Below are positions 53,675 to 63,300 of a stretch of DNA of 64,000 bases, in pieces. The stretch is from assembly GCA_965365275.1 (NCBI GenBank), contig CBDUBA010000002.1:61234-125233 (forward strand), given 5' to 3'. This DNA comes from JAGTVG01 sp965365275. Its GTDB lineage: Bacteria; Bacteroidota; Bacteroidia; Cytophagales; Cyclobacteriaceae. Position 1 is the stretch's first letter; each line of letters begins with the position of its first letter. The position numbers were made by a program, and so were the translations under genes. The notes under the pieces are model-generated. The model saw nothing but the letters and a program-made list of their open reading frames with translations. It was not told where the DNA came from and did no database searches.

Positions 53675-54667
53675 ATGGATTTGAAAACCAAATACCTGGG
53701 AATGACATTGAGGTCACCAATAGTTGTATCAGCTTCCCCTTTGTCAGAATATACCCAAAACATTAAAATGATGGAGGATGCCGGGGCCGGAGCAGTGGTT
53801 CTTTATTCACTTTTTGAAGAACAAATCAGGCTCGAACAACAGGAACTTCATTACCATACCACTACAGGTACAGAAAGTTTTGCAGAATCATTATCCTATT
53901 TTCCGGAACCAGAAGAGTATAAGGTAGGGCCGGAAGAATATCTGCAACACATACAGGATGCTAAAAAAGCCGTAGATATTCCGATTATTGCAAGTCTCAA
54001 TGGAAGCACTATTGGTGGATGGACAGAATATTCCAAAGAAATGGAGAAGGCAGGTGCTGATGCCATCGAGTTAAACGTTTATTACATTCCATCAGATACC
54101 ACATTATCTGGTTCAAATGTTGAACAAACATATATTGATATATTGAGATCCGTTAAATCAGCAGTAGATATACCTGTATCTATTAAATTGAGTCCTTTCT
54201 TTTCAAATATGGCTAATATGGCCGAAAGATTGGATGATGCCGGTGCCAATGGGCTGGTTCTCTTTAACAGGTTCTATCAGCCTGATATAGATCTTGAGGA
54301 GTTTGAGGTTACACCAAACGTACAGTTAAGCACCTCCCAGGCTATGCGGCTTCCCATGCGATGGATTGCCATACTTAAAGATAAGATAGCAGCAGATCTG
54401 GCGGCTACAAGTGGAGTCCATACAGGGATCGATGTAGTAAAAATGCTACTTGTTGGTGCGAACGTTACTATGCTTTGTTCTGCTTTATTAAAGCATGGAA
54501 TATTTCATATTCAGAATGTTGAAAAACACCTGATTGAATGGATGGAACAAAACGAGTATAATGCAGTTGAGGAAATGATCGGGGCGATGAGCCAGCAGAA
54601 ATCATCTGATCCAAGTGCGTTTGAGCGGGCGCAATATATGAAGGCATTGACATATTATAAATTATAG
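53675..54667 (+). CDS. Dihydroorotate dehydrogenase-like flavoprotein
   Basis: A 330-residue TIM-barrel protein related to class 1 dihydroorotate dehydrogenase: YLGMTLRSPIVVSASPLSE, a conserved IIASLNGSTIGGW strand, AIELNVYYIP, IKLSPFFSN and ATSGVHTGIDVVKMLLVGA for the FMN phosphate site. The usual active-site Cys or Ser base of true DHODs is not obvious, and the name DHOD-like is used for such proteins beside nifJ. In this position it may serve pyruvate:ferredoxin oxidoreductase metabolism rather than pyrimidine synthesis. Cotranscription with nifJ is likely, ending at the terminator 54691-54749. Confidence 0.85.
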   Translation: MDLKTKYLGMTLRSPIVVSASPLSEYTQNIKMMEDAGAGAVVLYSLFEEQIRLEQQELHYHTTTGTESFAESLSYFPEPEEYKVGPEEYLQHIQDAKKAVDIPIIASLNGSTIGGWTEYSKEMEKAGADAIELNVYYIPSDTTLSGSNVEQTYIDILRSVKSAVDIPVSIKLSPFFSNMANMAERLDDAGANGLVLFNRFYQPDIDLEEFEVTPNVQLSTSQAMRLPMRWIAILKDKIAADLAATSGVHTGIDVVKMLLVGANVTMLCSALLKHGIFHIQNVEKHLIEWMEQNEYNAVEEMIGAMSQQKSSDPSAFERAQYMKALTYYKL

Positions 54668-54690
54668 TCTATATTAGAGACATTGTTTTC

Positions 54691-54749
54691 AAAGAGCACA
54701 TCCGGAAATTCAATAAATTTGAATGGAGTGCTCTTTTTCTTTTTTTTTA
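54691..54749 (+). terminator. Intrinsic terminator after nifJ and DHOD-like gene
   Basis: A 9-bp stem AAAGAGCAC/GTGCTCTTT (54691-54699 with 54728-54736) encloses a smaller AATTCA/TGAATT-type hairpin. It is followed by a T-rich tract to 54749. Confidence 0.8.
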
Positions 54750-54777
54750 ATGTTTATACACTTATAAAGTTTGACCT

Positions 54778-56619
54778 ATGAGTAAGACTGTTGAACACCT
54801 GGATGAAGTAACAGTTCGTTTTGCTGGAGATTCAGGTGATGGTATGCAGTTAATTGGTACACAGTTTTCTGATACTTCTGGTTTTGCCGGGAATGAGGTG
54901 AATACCTTCCCGGATTACCCTTCTGAAATCAGGGCCCCCGAGGGTACCCTGTATGGGGTAAGTGCATTTCAGGTTCATTTTGGCACCAAGAATATAAAAA
55001 CTACCGGAGATTTTATCGATGTCTTGGTAGCAATGAATGCATCATCGCTGAAAGTGAATCTTCCAAATTTAAGGGAGCATGGAATTATCATCGTAAATAC
55101 TGGTGGATTTGATGAGAAAAATCTGAAGCTTGCTGCTTATAGCTCCAATCCATTGGAAAATGGAAGTCTTGAAAAATATCAGGTATTTGCTATTGATATG
55201 TTTGATGAGATCAAGAAGGAACTTGATGGTCTCAACCTGAATCCCAAGCTAATCAAGAGAACGAAGAACATTTTTGCCCTTGGAATAGTTTACTGGATGT
55301 TTGACAGACCTATTGAGCCCAGCGTAGCCTGGATCAATAAGAAATTCAAAGGGAAGGAGGATGTTGTATTAGCCAATGTAAAGGTATTGAAAGCAGGATG
55401 GAATTTTGCTGAAAAGAATCCTGTATTTAAAAAACAATACCAGATCAAGAGAGCATCCCTCGAACCAGGGAAGTATCGCAACATTACTGGTAATGAAGCA
55501 GTCGCTTTAGGCCTTGTCGTTTCATCCAGGAAAGCCAATATACCTTTGTTTTTAGGTTCATACCCGATAACTCCTGCATCGGAAATACTACATGCCATAT
55601 CCGGATATAAAAAATATGGTGTAAAGCATCTTCAGGCCGAGGACGAAATTGCAGGAATCACCAGTGCCATAGGAGCTGCTTTTGGAGGATATCTGGCTGC
55701 AACAACTACTAGTGGTCCTGGATTATCTCTTAAAACAGAAGCTATTGGTCTTGCCATTATTACAGAGCTTCCATTGGTAATTGTGAATGTCCAGAGAGCT
55801 GGCCCAAGTACTGGATTGCCTACCAAACCTGAGCAGGGTGATCTTCTACAGGCAATGTATGGCAGACATGGCGAGGCTCCAATGCCGGTATTGGCTGCAG
55901 CTAGTGCATCAGATTGTTTTAAAATGACAGTTGAAGCGGCCAGACTTGCATTAAAATATATGACCCCGGTAATCTTACTAACGGATGGTTATATCGGACA
56001 AGCGACAGAGCCCTGGAAGATACCTGAAATGGAAGAATTACCGGACCTTACACCGGAATTTGCCAAGGATGCAAAGACCTATGCACCTTATAAGCGCGAT
56101 CCTGAAACTTTAAGCAGACCATGGGCCATACCTGGCGTCCAGGGTTTGGAACACAGGATCGGAGGTCTTGAGAAAGCAGATGTTACAGGACATGTAAGTC
56201 ATGATCCGATGAACCATCAAAAAATGGTTGAATTACGAAAGCAAAAGGTTGAAGGCATTGTAAATGATATTCCCGAACTTGAAGTAACAGGTGATCCGGA
56301 AGGGGATCTTTTGGTACTAAGCTGGGGGAGCACCTATGGTGCGGCAAAAACAGCATATGACAAACTGATAGATGAAGGTCATAAGTTGTCTTTTGTTCAT
56401 CTGAAATATATTCATCCATTCCCAAAAAATCTGGGAGAGATTTTGTTTAGTTTTAAACGTATATTCATCCCTGAAATGAATATGGGTCAATTGAAGACAA
56501 TTATTCAATCTACTTATTTGGTGCCAGTCATTGGAATGCATAAAGTACAAGGAAAACCATTTAAGGCCATTGAGATTGAAGAAAAAATTCGTGAATTATT
56601 AAACCAAAAGGAGAACTAA
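54778..56619 (+). CDS. korA: 2-oxoglutarate:ferredoxin oxidoreductase, fused gamma-alpha subunit
   Basis: With KorB this converts 2-oxoglutarate and CoA to succinyl-CoA, CO2 and reduced ferredoxin. The 613-residue protein begins with the gamma domain (VRFAGDSGDGMQLIG, residues about 13-27, through about 190). The alpha domain follows with NEAVALGLVV, GSYPITPASEILHAIS, QAEDEIAGITSAIGAAFGG and TSGPGLSLKTEA. This fusion order is the one used for 2-oxoglutarate or 2-oxoacid:acceptor enzymes in Bacteroidota. Substrate is assigned by family resemblance, not proof. The korB ATG is 3 bases after the stop. Confidence 0.92.
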   Translation: MSKTVEHLDEVTVRFAGDSGDGMQLIGTQFSDTSGFAGNEVNTFPDYPSEIRAPEGTLYGVSAFQVHFGTKNIKTTGDFIDVLVAMNASSLKVNLPNLREHGIIIVNTGGFDEKNLKLAAYSSNPLENGSLEKYQVFAIDMFDEIKKELDGLNLNPKLIKRTKNIFALGIVYWMFDRPIEPSVAWINKKFKGKEDVVLANVKVLKAGWNFAEKNPVFKKQYQIKRASLEPGKYRNITGNEAVALGLVVSSRKANIPLFLGSYPITPASEILHAISGYKKYGVKHLQAEDEIAGITSAIGAAFGGYLAATTTSGPGLSLKTEAIGLAIITELPLVIVNVQRAGPSTGLPTKPEQGDLLQAMYGRHGEAPMPVLAAASASDCFKMTVEAARLALKYMTPVILLTDGYIGQATEPWKIPEMEELPDLTPEFAKDAKTYAPYKRDPETLSRPWAIPGVQGLEHRIGGLEKADVTGHVSHDPMNHQKMVELRKQKVEGIVNDIPELEVTGDPEGDLLVLSWGSTYGAAKTAYDKLIDEGHKLSFVHLKYIHPFPKNLGEILFSFKRIFIPEMNMGQLKTIIQSTYLVPVIGMHKVQGKPFKAIEIEEKIRELLNQKEN

Positions 56620-56622
56620 GCT

Positions 56623-57672
56623 ATGAAAACCATTCTAAACAATATTATAGATAAGCCTCATGAAGGTGAAATAAAATATACTCCCAAGGATTTTAAACCT
56701 GATGTGGATGTACGCTGGTGTGCCGGATGTGGCGCCTATGCAGTCCTATCCCCAGTTCAAAGGATCATGCCGGAATTAGGAATACCAAAGGAAAAAATTG
56801 TCTCAGTTTCCGGGATAGGCTGCTCCGGAAGATTTCCTTATTATATGGAAACCTATGGATTTCACTCAATTCATGGCCGTGCCCTGGCTATAGCTTCAGG
56901 TCTGAAGATAGCACGTCCCGATCTTAGTGTCTGGGTAGCTACCGGTGATGGGGATAACATGAGTATAGGTGGAAACCATTTTATACATACATGCAGAAGG
57001 AATGTGGACCTGAATATTATGATGTTTAACAATGAAGTATACAGTTTGACCAAAGGGCAGTATTCACCTACGTCTCATAAAGGACAAATCACAAAATCCT
57101 CACCTTTAGGTGTTTTGGATGATCCTTTCAATCCAACATCCCTGGCTTTGGGTGCTGGCGCTACTTTTGTGGGCAGAGGTCACGATAAAGACAGAAAATT
57201 ACTTCAATATTTACTCGATAGGGCCGCCAGACATAAAGGCACATCCTTCCTTGAAATTTATACAAACTGCCGGATCTTTAATGACGGGGCATTTGAAGAA
57301 TTCACGAGCAAGGATACCAGGGAAGAGACTACCATATGGCTGGAGGATGGAAAACCTTTGATATTTGGAGCAAACAGGGATAAGGGAATAATTTTAGATG
57401 GATATACCCCGAAGGTAGTTTCAATCAATAATGGATCTTACTCTGTAGACGATTTGCTGGTACATAACGAAAAGGATTCGACACTGGCTTTAATACTCTC
57501 AGACATGTCATTTAACCCGGAACTTCCCCGACCAATGGGCATTTTCCAGAGCCTTGAAAAGTCATCCTATGATGAGCGGGTTGAGGATCAGATAGAATAT
57601 GAAATAAAAACTAAGGGAGAAGGAAATCTGGAGGAATTATTGTTAGGAGAATCATTCTGGGAGATCAAATAA
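56623..57672 (+). CDS. korB: 2-oxoglutarate:ferredoxin oxidoreductase, beta subunit
   Basis: The 349-residue TPP-binding partner of KorA. It shows the cluster and TPP residues RWCAGCGAYAVL, GIGCSGRFPYYM, GRALAIASGLKIARP, and the TPP/Mg motif ATGDGDNMSIGGNHFIH with NNEVYSLTKGQYSPTS. The four-Cys pattern for one 4Fe-4S cluster (CAGC, GCSG, and a later Cys in IYTNCRIF) is present. It follows korA after 3 bases and ends 19 bases before the terminator at 57691. No separate ferredoxin gene lies nearby. Confidence 0.93.
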   Translation: MKTILNNIIDKPHEGEIKYTPKDFKPDVDVRWCAGCGAYAVLSPVQRIMPELGIPKEKIVSVSGIGCSGRFPYYMETYGFHSIHGRALAIASGLKIARPDLSVWVATGDGDNMSIGGNHFIHTCRRNVDLNIMMFNNEVYSLTKGQYSPTSHKGQITKSSPLGVLDDPFNPTSLALGAGATFVGRGHDKDRKLLQYLLDRAARHKGTSFLEIYTNCRIFNDGAFEEFTSKDTREETTIWLEDGKPLIFGANRDKGIILDGYTPKVVSINNGSYSVDDLLVHNEKDSTLALILSDMSFNPELPRPMGIFQSLEKSSYDERVEDQIEYEIKTKGEGNLEELLLGESFWEIK

Positions 57673-57690
57673 ACCGTAAAATAGAAAAAG

Positions 57691-57718
57691 AACACTGGTC
57701 AGACACCAGTGTTTTTTT
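57691..57718 (+). terminator. Intrinsic terminator after korAB
   Basis: A perfect 9-bp stem AACACTGGT/ACCAGTGTT (57691-57699 with 57705-57713), loop of 5, followed by seven T. Confidence 0.9.
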
Positions 57719-57788
57719 GTGCTGGTTTGATTTGAATGTCTAATTGCTGTAACATACAAACCTTAATTATTTGCCAGTATTTTGAAAG

Positions 57789-58664
57789 ATGAAGTATTTA
57801 AGTTTATTTCTTATGATCTCTTTTCAATCTATAGCTCAAGACTTTGATTGGCAGGGCCACCGCGGATGCCGGGGCATAATGCCTGAAAATTCACTACAGG
57901 CATTTGAAAAAGCACTTGAATTAGGAGTAAATACCCTGGAAATGGATGTGGTAATAAGTGAAGATGGTGAAGTTATTGTATCTCATGATCCCTGGATCTC
58001 TCCGGATTTTTGCCTAGGACCAGGTGAAAAATCTATAGAAGGTGAAGTCGCTGACTGGCCAAATATTTACCACCTTACGTATGAGGAGATCTTAAACTAT
58101 GATTGTGGATCCAAAGGAAATTTAAAATTTCCGGATCAAAGTAGACAGGCAGCCTTTAAGCCCAGGTTGTCTGATGTATTTAGAATGGCTGAAAAATATT
58201 GTAAGGATCATCGTCGTAACGAGATTTATTATAATATTGAAATCAAATCAAATCCTAAATGGGATGGTATATATCATCCTGATTATTATGATTTTTCGGA
58301 CATTGTATACAAAACCATTGATGCATTTGTGCCCTGGGAGAGGGTAAATATACAATCATTTGACCACCGGATATTACAGTATTATCATAAAATGTATCCT
58401 GATGTTACATTAGCAGTCCTTGAGGAATCTGATCAGGATGTTGAAAAAGTAATTGAGTTACTTGGGTTCAAGCCTGAAATTTACAGCCCTCATTTTAAAT
58501 TGGTGAGGCCGAAAAAAGTTAAATGGCTGCATGACAATGGAATAAAAGTTATTGTCTGGACGGTGAACACCATTGAGGATATGGAGAAAATGATAGCGCT
58601 AGGAGTAGATGGAATAATTACAGATTACCCAAATCTTATAGAGGAATTGAGCAGTGAAAAATAA
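57789..58664 (+). CDS. Exported glycerophosphodiester phosphodiesterase
   Basis: The enzyme hydrolyses glycerophosphodiesters (deacylated phospholipids) to glycerol-3-phosphate and an alcohol. The 291-residue protein has a short signal peptide (cleavage near SIAQ, residue 16). The GDPD motifs are GHRGCRGIMPENSLQAF, the metal Glu/Asp in NTLEMDVVISEDGE, and SHDPWIS. The C-terminal barrel end VWTVNTIEDMEKMIALGVDGIITDYP is also typical. Periplasmic location would suit scavenging glycerol-3-phosphate or phosphate. It follows the korAB terminator and is probably monocistronic. Confidence 0.92.
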   Translation: MKYLSLFLMISFQSIAQDFDWQGHRGCRGIMPENSLQAFEKALELGVNTLEMDVVISEDGEVIVSHDPWISPDFCLGPGEKSIEGEVADWPNIYHLTYEEILNYDCGSKGNLKFPDQSRQAAFKPRLSDVFRMAEKYCKDHRRNEIYYNIEIKSNPKWDGIYHPDYYDFSDIVYKTIDAFVPWERVNIQSFDHRILQYYHKMYPDVTLAVLEESDQDVEKVIELLGFKPEIYSPHFKLVRPKKVKWLHDNGIKVIVWTVNTIEDMEKMIALGVDGIITDYPNLIEELSSEK

Positions 58665-58817
58665 TTAATACCTTACCATTGTGAATTTTTATTCATTATT
58701 CCGGTTTAAATCATTAGTCCAGTATATCTGCTAAATAAATCTTATTATATTTAAGAATATACTTTTATAAACCTATATTCTTTCAAAAATTTAAAGGAAA
58801 ATCCAATTAAGTTTCTA

Positions 58818-60302
58818 ATGGTTTTTTGTAAAAACGAGTTTCTAAATTCATCTGATATAATTAAATCAATTGAAAAATATTTAAACATAAATTTTCATAC
58901 AAATCCAGTTTTATGTGGATTTAAGCAATTACTTATTTCTTTATTTGCAGTTATCATTGTTTCATGTTCACAACCACCCCCGGAAAATTCAAAAGGTCCA
59001 CTTCGAATAAGTAAATCCAATCCTAGATATTTTACTGATAAAAGCGGAATTGCAGTATATCTCACCGGATCTCATACCTGGAATAATTTAGTTGAAATGA
59101 ATTCAGATCAGTCAACTGAAAAATTTGATTTTGAGGGCTATATCGAATGGATGAAAGGGTATAACCATAACTTTATTCGGCTATGGGCTTGGGAGCTTAT
59201 GACTTGGGATACAAGGGGCAATAGAGAAGAAGATGCCCAAGTCTTTACTGTATCTCCACAACCCTGGAAACGAACTGGCCCTGGGGATGCTTTGGATGGA
59301 AAACCGAAATTTAATTTGGAAAGATTTAATCCTGAATATTTTGAGCGTTTAAAAGACCGCGTCAGCATTGCAGCTGATAGTGGTATTTATGTATCAGTCA
59401 TGATATTTGAAGGTTGGGGCCTTCAATTCTCTCCAAACGCCTATGAAAATCATCCTTTTCATCCAGAGAATAACATAAATGGGATCTCTGGTGATGCCAA
59501 TGGAGATGGAAGTGGTGTAGAAATACATACTCTCGGAAATGAAATGATTACTGCAATACAAGAATCCTATACTAAAAAAGTTATAGAGACGGTTAATGAA
59601 TTTGATAACGTGTTGTATGAGATCTCTAATGAAAACCATCCACATTCGACGGAATGGCAGTATCACATGATCAAGTTTATTAAAGAAATCGAAACAAATA
59701 TGCCTAAACAACATCCGGTGGGGATGACATTTCAGTATAAAGGCGGGAGTAATCAAACTTTATACGACAGCCCAGCTGACTGGATATCCCCAAATCATGA
59801 TGGTGGTTATCGTGATGATCCGACGCCGGGAGATGGTTCTAAAGTGGTGATAACAGATACGGATCATTTATGGGGAATCGGAGGAAACACAAAATGGGTT
59901 TGGAAAAGCTTTCTTCGGGGACTAAATCCAATATTTATGGATCCTTATGAAGCAAAAGTATTACGGGGATCTTTTGATTCGGCCTGGGTTGAGCCATTAC
60001 GTAAAAGCCTGGGGTATACACTGATGCTTTCACGAAAGATGGACCTGATCAATATGGTACCAGAACCTGATTTTGCAACTTCAGGATATTGCCTTGCCAA
60101 TCCTGGAAAGGAGTATCTTGTATACCTGCCTGATAGTCTGGAGGTAACAATAGATTTAACTGATTTCCCAGGGACCTATGAAATAGAATGGTTTGATCCG
60201 GCTAATGGTGTGTTCAGAGAAGATGAGATCATAGTAGGTGGTTATAAAGTGAGAATGACTTCACCCTTTGAAACTGAAGGTTCAGTGCTACATATAGATT
60301 AG
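58818..60302 (+). CDS. Glycosidase-like TIM-barrel lipoprotein (DUF4038/apiosidase-like)
   Basis: A 494-residue lipoprotein with an unusually long N-terminal region (about 30 residues) before the hydrophobic helix and lipobox IIVSC. No other start codon lies in frame between. The body resembles the DUF4038/GH140-type barrel: YFTDKSGIAVYLTGSHTWNNL, NFIRLWAWELM, VSIAADSGIYVSVMIFEGWG, a likely acid/base Glu in YEISNENH, and DTDHLWGIGG. The C-terminal region (about 420-494, YLPDSLEVTIDL, EWFDPANGVF) looks like the putative collagen-binding domain found in this family. It probably cleaves a plant or algal glycan side chain; the substrate is unknown and no SusCD genes are adjacent. Confidence 0.8.
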   Translation: MVFCKNEFLNSSDIIKSIEKYLNINFHTNPVLCGFKQLLISLFAVIIVSCSQPPPENSKGPLRISKSNPRYFTDKSGIAVYLTGSHTWNNLVEMNSDQSTEKFDFEGYIEWMKGYNHNFIRLWAWELMTWDTRGNREEDAQVFTVSPQPWKRTGPGDALDGKPKFNLERFNPEYFERLKDRVSIAADSGIYVSVMIFEGWGLQFSPNAYENHPFHPENNINGISGDANGDGSGVEIHTLGNEMITAIQESYTKKVIETVNEFDNVLYEISNENHPHSTEWQYHMIKFIKEIETNMPKQHPVGMTFQYKGGSNQTLYDSPADWISPNHDGGYRDDPTPGDGSKVVITDTDHLWGIGGNTKWVWKSFLRGLNPIFMDPYEAKVLRGSFDSAWVEPLRKSLGYTLMLSRKMDLINMVPEPDFATSGYCLANPGKEYLVYLPDSLEVTIDLTDFPGTYEIEWFDPANGVFREDEIIVGGYKVRMTSPFETEGSVLHID

Positions 60303-60383
60303 GTGAAATGTTAAAAAATAACACAATACTCTCCTAAAAACTATATTTATAGAAAGAGGATTGTATTGATTTAAAAATTGATC

Positions 60384-63300
60384 TTATTGTCTGATTACTT
60401 TTTGTGTGTAAACACTACTGTTATTACCACTTTCCGCAAACATCCTGATAAGGTAGATGCCCCGGTTTGAAATACCTTTACCATCCATCAAATTCCAGGT
60501 AATGGTATAATATCCCGGACTATACGTTTTATTAGTCAGTTGCTTAACTAAATTTCCAGTAATATCATACACGGATATATTGACATTATAATTGGGTTTA
60601 CTATCAGGCAAGGTAAAAGGTATGGTGAGCTCATGTCTGAATGGATTCGGATATCCCTGTCCAAGAGTTAGCGTCGCAGGTTTTAATTCGTTATTTACAA
60701 AAGAATCATCACCAAAAATGATCCTGAATTGATCATTGCCAGAAGCATTAAAAGTATAAGATTTTACTTCCTTCATATTCACCAGTTTCTCAACACCTTT
60801 ATGATTAAGAATTAAATTAAAATCATTTTCACCGAAATGTCTGTTATCCCAACTGATGGTTAAAGTCTGCGCCTGGGTAAAACTTCTAACCTCGAAATCC
60901 CAGATATATCTATCGGTGGTTTGAGTTACATCCTTACTGAATTTATCATATATTTCTTCAGGATGGTTAAAAACCAATTCGAATGGAATAATTTCTTTAG
61001 GAACTGGCAGAAGAGCCTCATCATGCCTGTCTTTACCCTCAATTGCTTCCGGATGCATTCCAATCCCGGAAAGGTTATGTGAAACAACTCCATTTGAAAC
61101 TTTAAGACCGGCAATCCAGCTATTTTCATTGAGCGCGTTCTTCTGTACAGAATTTATATATTGACCAATTCTTGCATTTCGTACGATGTCAGGTTTAACA
61201 TTTACAGTAATAGGCTGAACACCTTCAAGGAAAACAAATCCTCCCCGGTACCTTGGGATAATCCTACCCTCAGAAAGGGAATCCCTGTTGAACAGCTTAA
61301 CTCTGCCAATATTAAGGTTCTGGTTATCAATAATCACAGCATCCCAATTGATATCCATGTCATATGGATTCCCGATTTGATTCCAACCAGGATTAAGATC
61401 AATCTGGAATCCGGTTACACTATCTATGGGTATCGTTCGTCCTTCCCCGGTCGTTATATCAGTTGGTTCACGTACAATGAGCCAATAACCCAATCCCGGA
61501 TCGATATTTGTAAAACCCTTTTTGTATTCATCAGTCGTGCCATCATTGTAATGAAATAGCCTCCAGTATTTGATGTCATATTCATCGAGTTCATCAAAAA
61601 CAGCTTCGGCATTTGTATTCTGGAGTCTGAGTGGAACCGAGATGATCTGATATTGATTGACCGTTTCCCCGAATCTAAGGTTTGGGATTGCGGGAAAGTT
61701 TGCATCATAGTGAAGGACCACTTGCTTTTTTGGCAGTGATATAATGGCGCCGGATGTATCCATAGCCTGGAAATAATAGTATAAACCAACATTTCCGGCC
61801 ATTTCCTTAGATATATCAATCTGAAAGGTGCCCAGATAACCCGGTACCAATATGCTTGACCAGTTTTCCTCTTCAACCTTTCTATAATAAAAAGTAGCGT
61901 AATCGATATTTTCATATTCAAGGGATATGGCACTTACTTCAATAGTTTCCTGACTCATCGGAAACTCTTCCGGACTGTTTAGATAATTAAATTCTGAACC
62001 TATGGAAATATAAACTGTCCATGTTTCCTGAGTGACATTATCCTCGGCGATCACCGTATAAACTACAGGATTTGTAAAGTTATTGGGTGTTACATTACTT
62101 ATTTGAAGAATATCGTTCACATAGGCAGTTGCACCATAGGAAAGTTCAAAGGAGGTGACCAGATTCTCAATTTGTGTATCGGTTATAACCGCAAGGTAAA
62201 TACTATTTTTTACCGTATCAATGACAGCGTCTCCTATTTGATCTTCAACACTATAGCTTAGGAAGTCCGTTGAACTTGAGGGCAGCTTGTTTTCAACCCG
62301 AACAATCCAATCCTGAACAGTTACCCCATCACCAGCCAGTATCGTATACACTACGGTTTCAGAGAAATCATTAATACTAACCCCACTTTCCTGAACAATA
62401 TCTCCGATATACGCAGAAGCTAAAGGTGATATTGTGAATTCGGCTATCAGATTGGTAAGATCAATGCCATATCCTACTTCAATATCCACTGTGTGATTTA
62501 TGTTATCGACAACCGCAGGGCCGAATTGCTGTTCAAAACTAAAACTTAAAATATCGGTCTGGTTGTTCGGTAATACGTTTATCAATATATCATACTCGGT
62601 GGTACTTAAATCCCCAGCGGTGACAGTATAGGTTATGGGATTGTTAAAATTATTGGGCGTCACTCCACTTTCCTGTTCTACGCCTTGTACATAAGTAATC
62701 GCTTGTTGAGGAAGTTCGAATGTTGCTATGAGATTTTCCAGTTCGGTGCCATACAGCATATCTATAGCTATAGTATGATCCACAGTGTCAATAATCGCGG
62801 GGCCAACTTGTTGGGGCAAGGTATAGGATAAGAAGTCTTTCTCTGTATTTCTTGCCTCAGTGACAGTAATTGTCCATTCTTTTCTGGTATTATCCCCTGC
62901 TATAATGACATAGGTAATTGGCGCGGAAAAATCGTTTTCAGTAATCCCGCTTAACTGTTCTACATTATCAATATATGCTGTAGCCTGGGCAGAGAGTATA
63001 AAATTGGCAATAAGATTTGATATGTCCGTTCCGAATCTGACTTCAATATCCACCCTTGCTCTTTGGGGATCGATCACAGCAGCACTTTGTTGTTCCAGAA
63101 AACTGAAAGAAATAAAATCCGCCTCACCATTTGGTAGCTCACCGACACTAATGTTCCATTCCCGAACCAGGTTTCCATCATATGATGTTACTGTATATAT
63201 CAAGGGATTTGAAAAATCATTTGAAGTTATCCCGCTTTCCTGGATAATTCCATCAACTTCCGCAGTTGCCCCATAAGAAAGTGTAAAATTACTGACAAGA

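Noticed and set aside
60926..61933. Alternative leftward frames inside the large T9SS gene
   Set aside because: Out of frame with the continuous secreted-protein frame and without family motifs.
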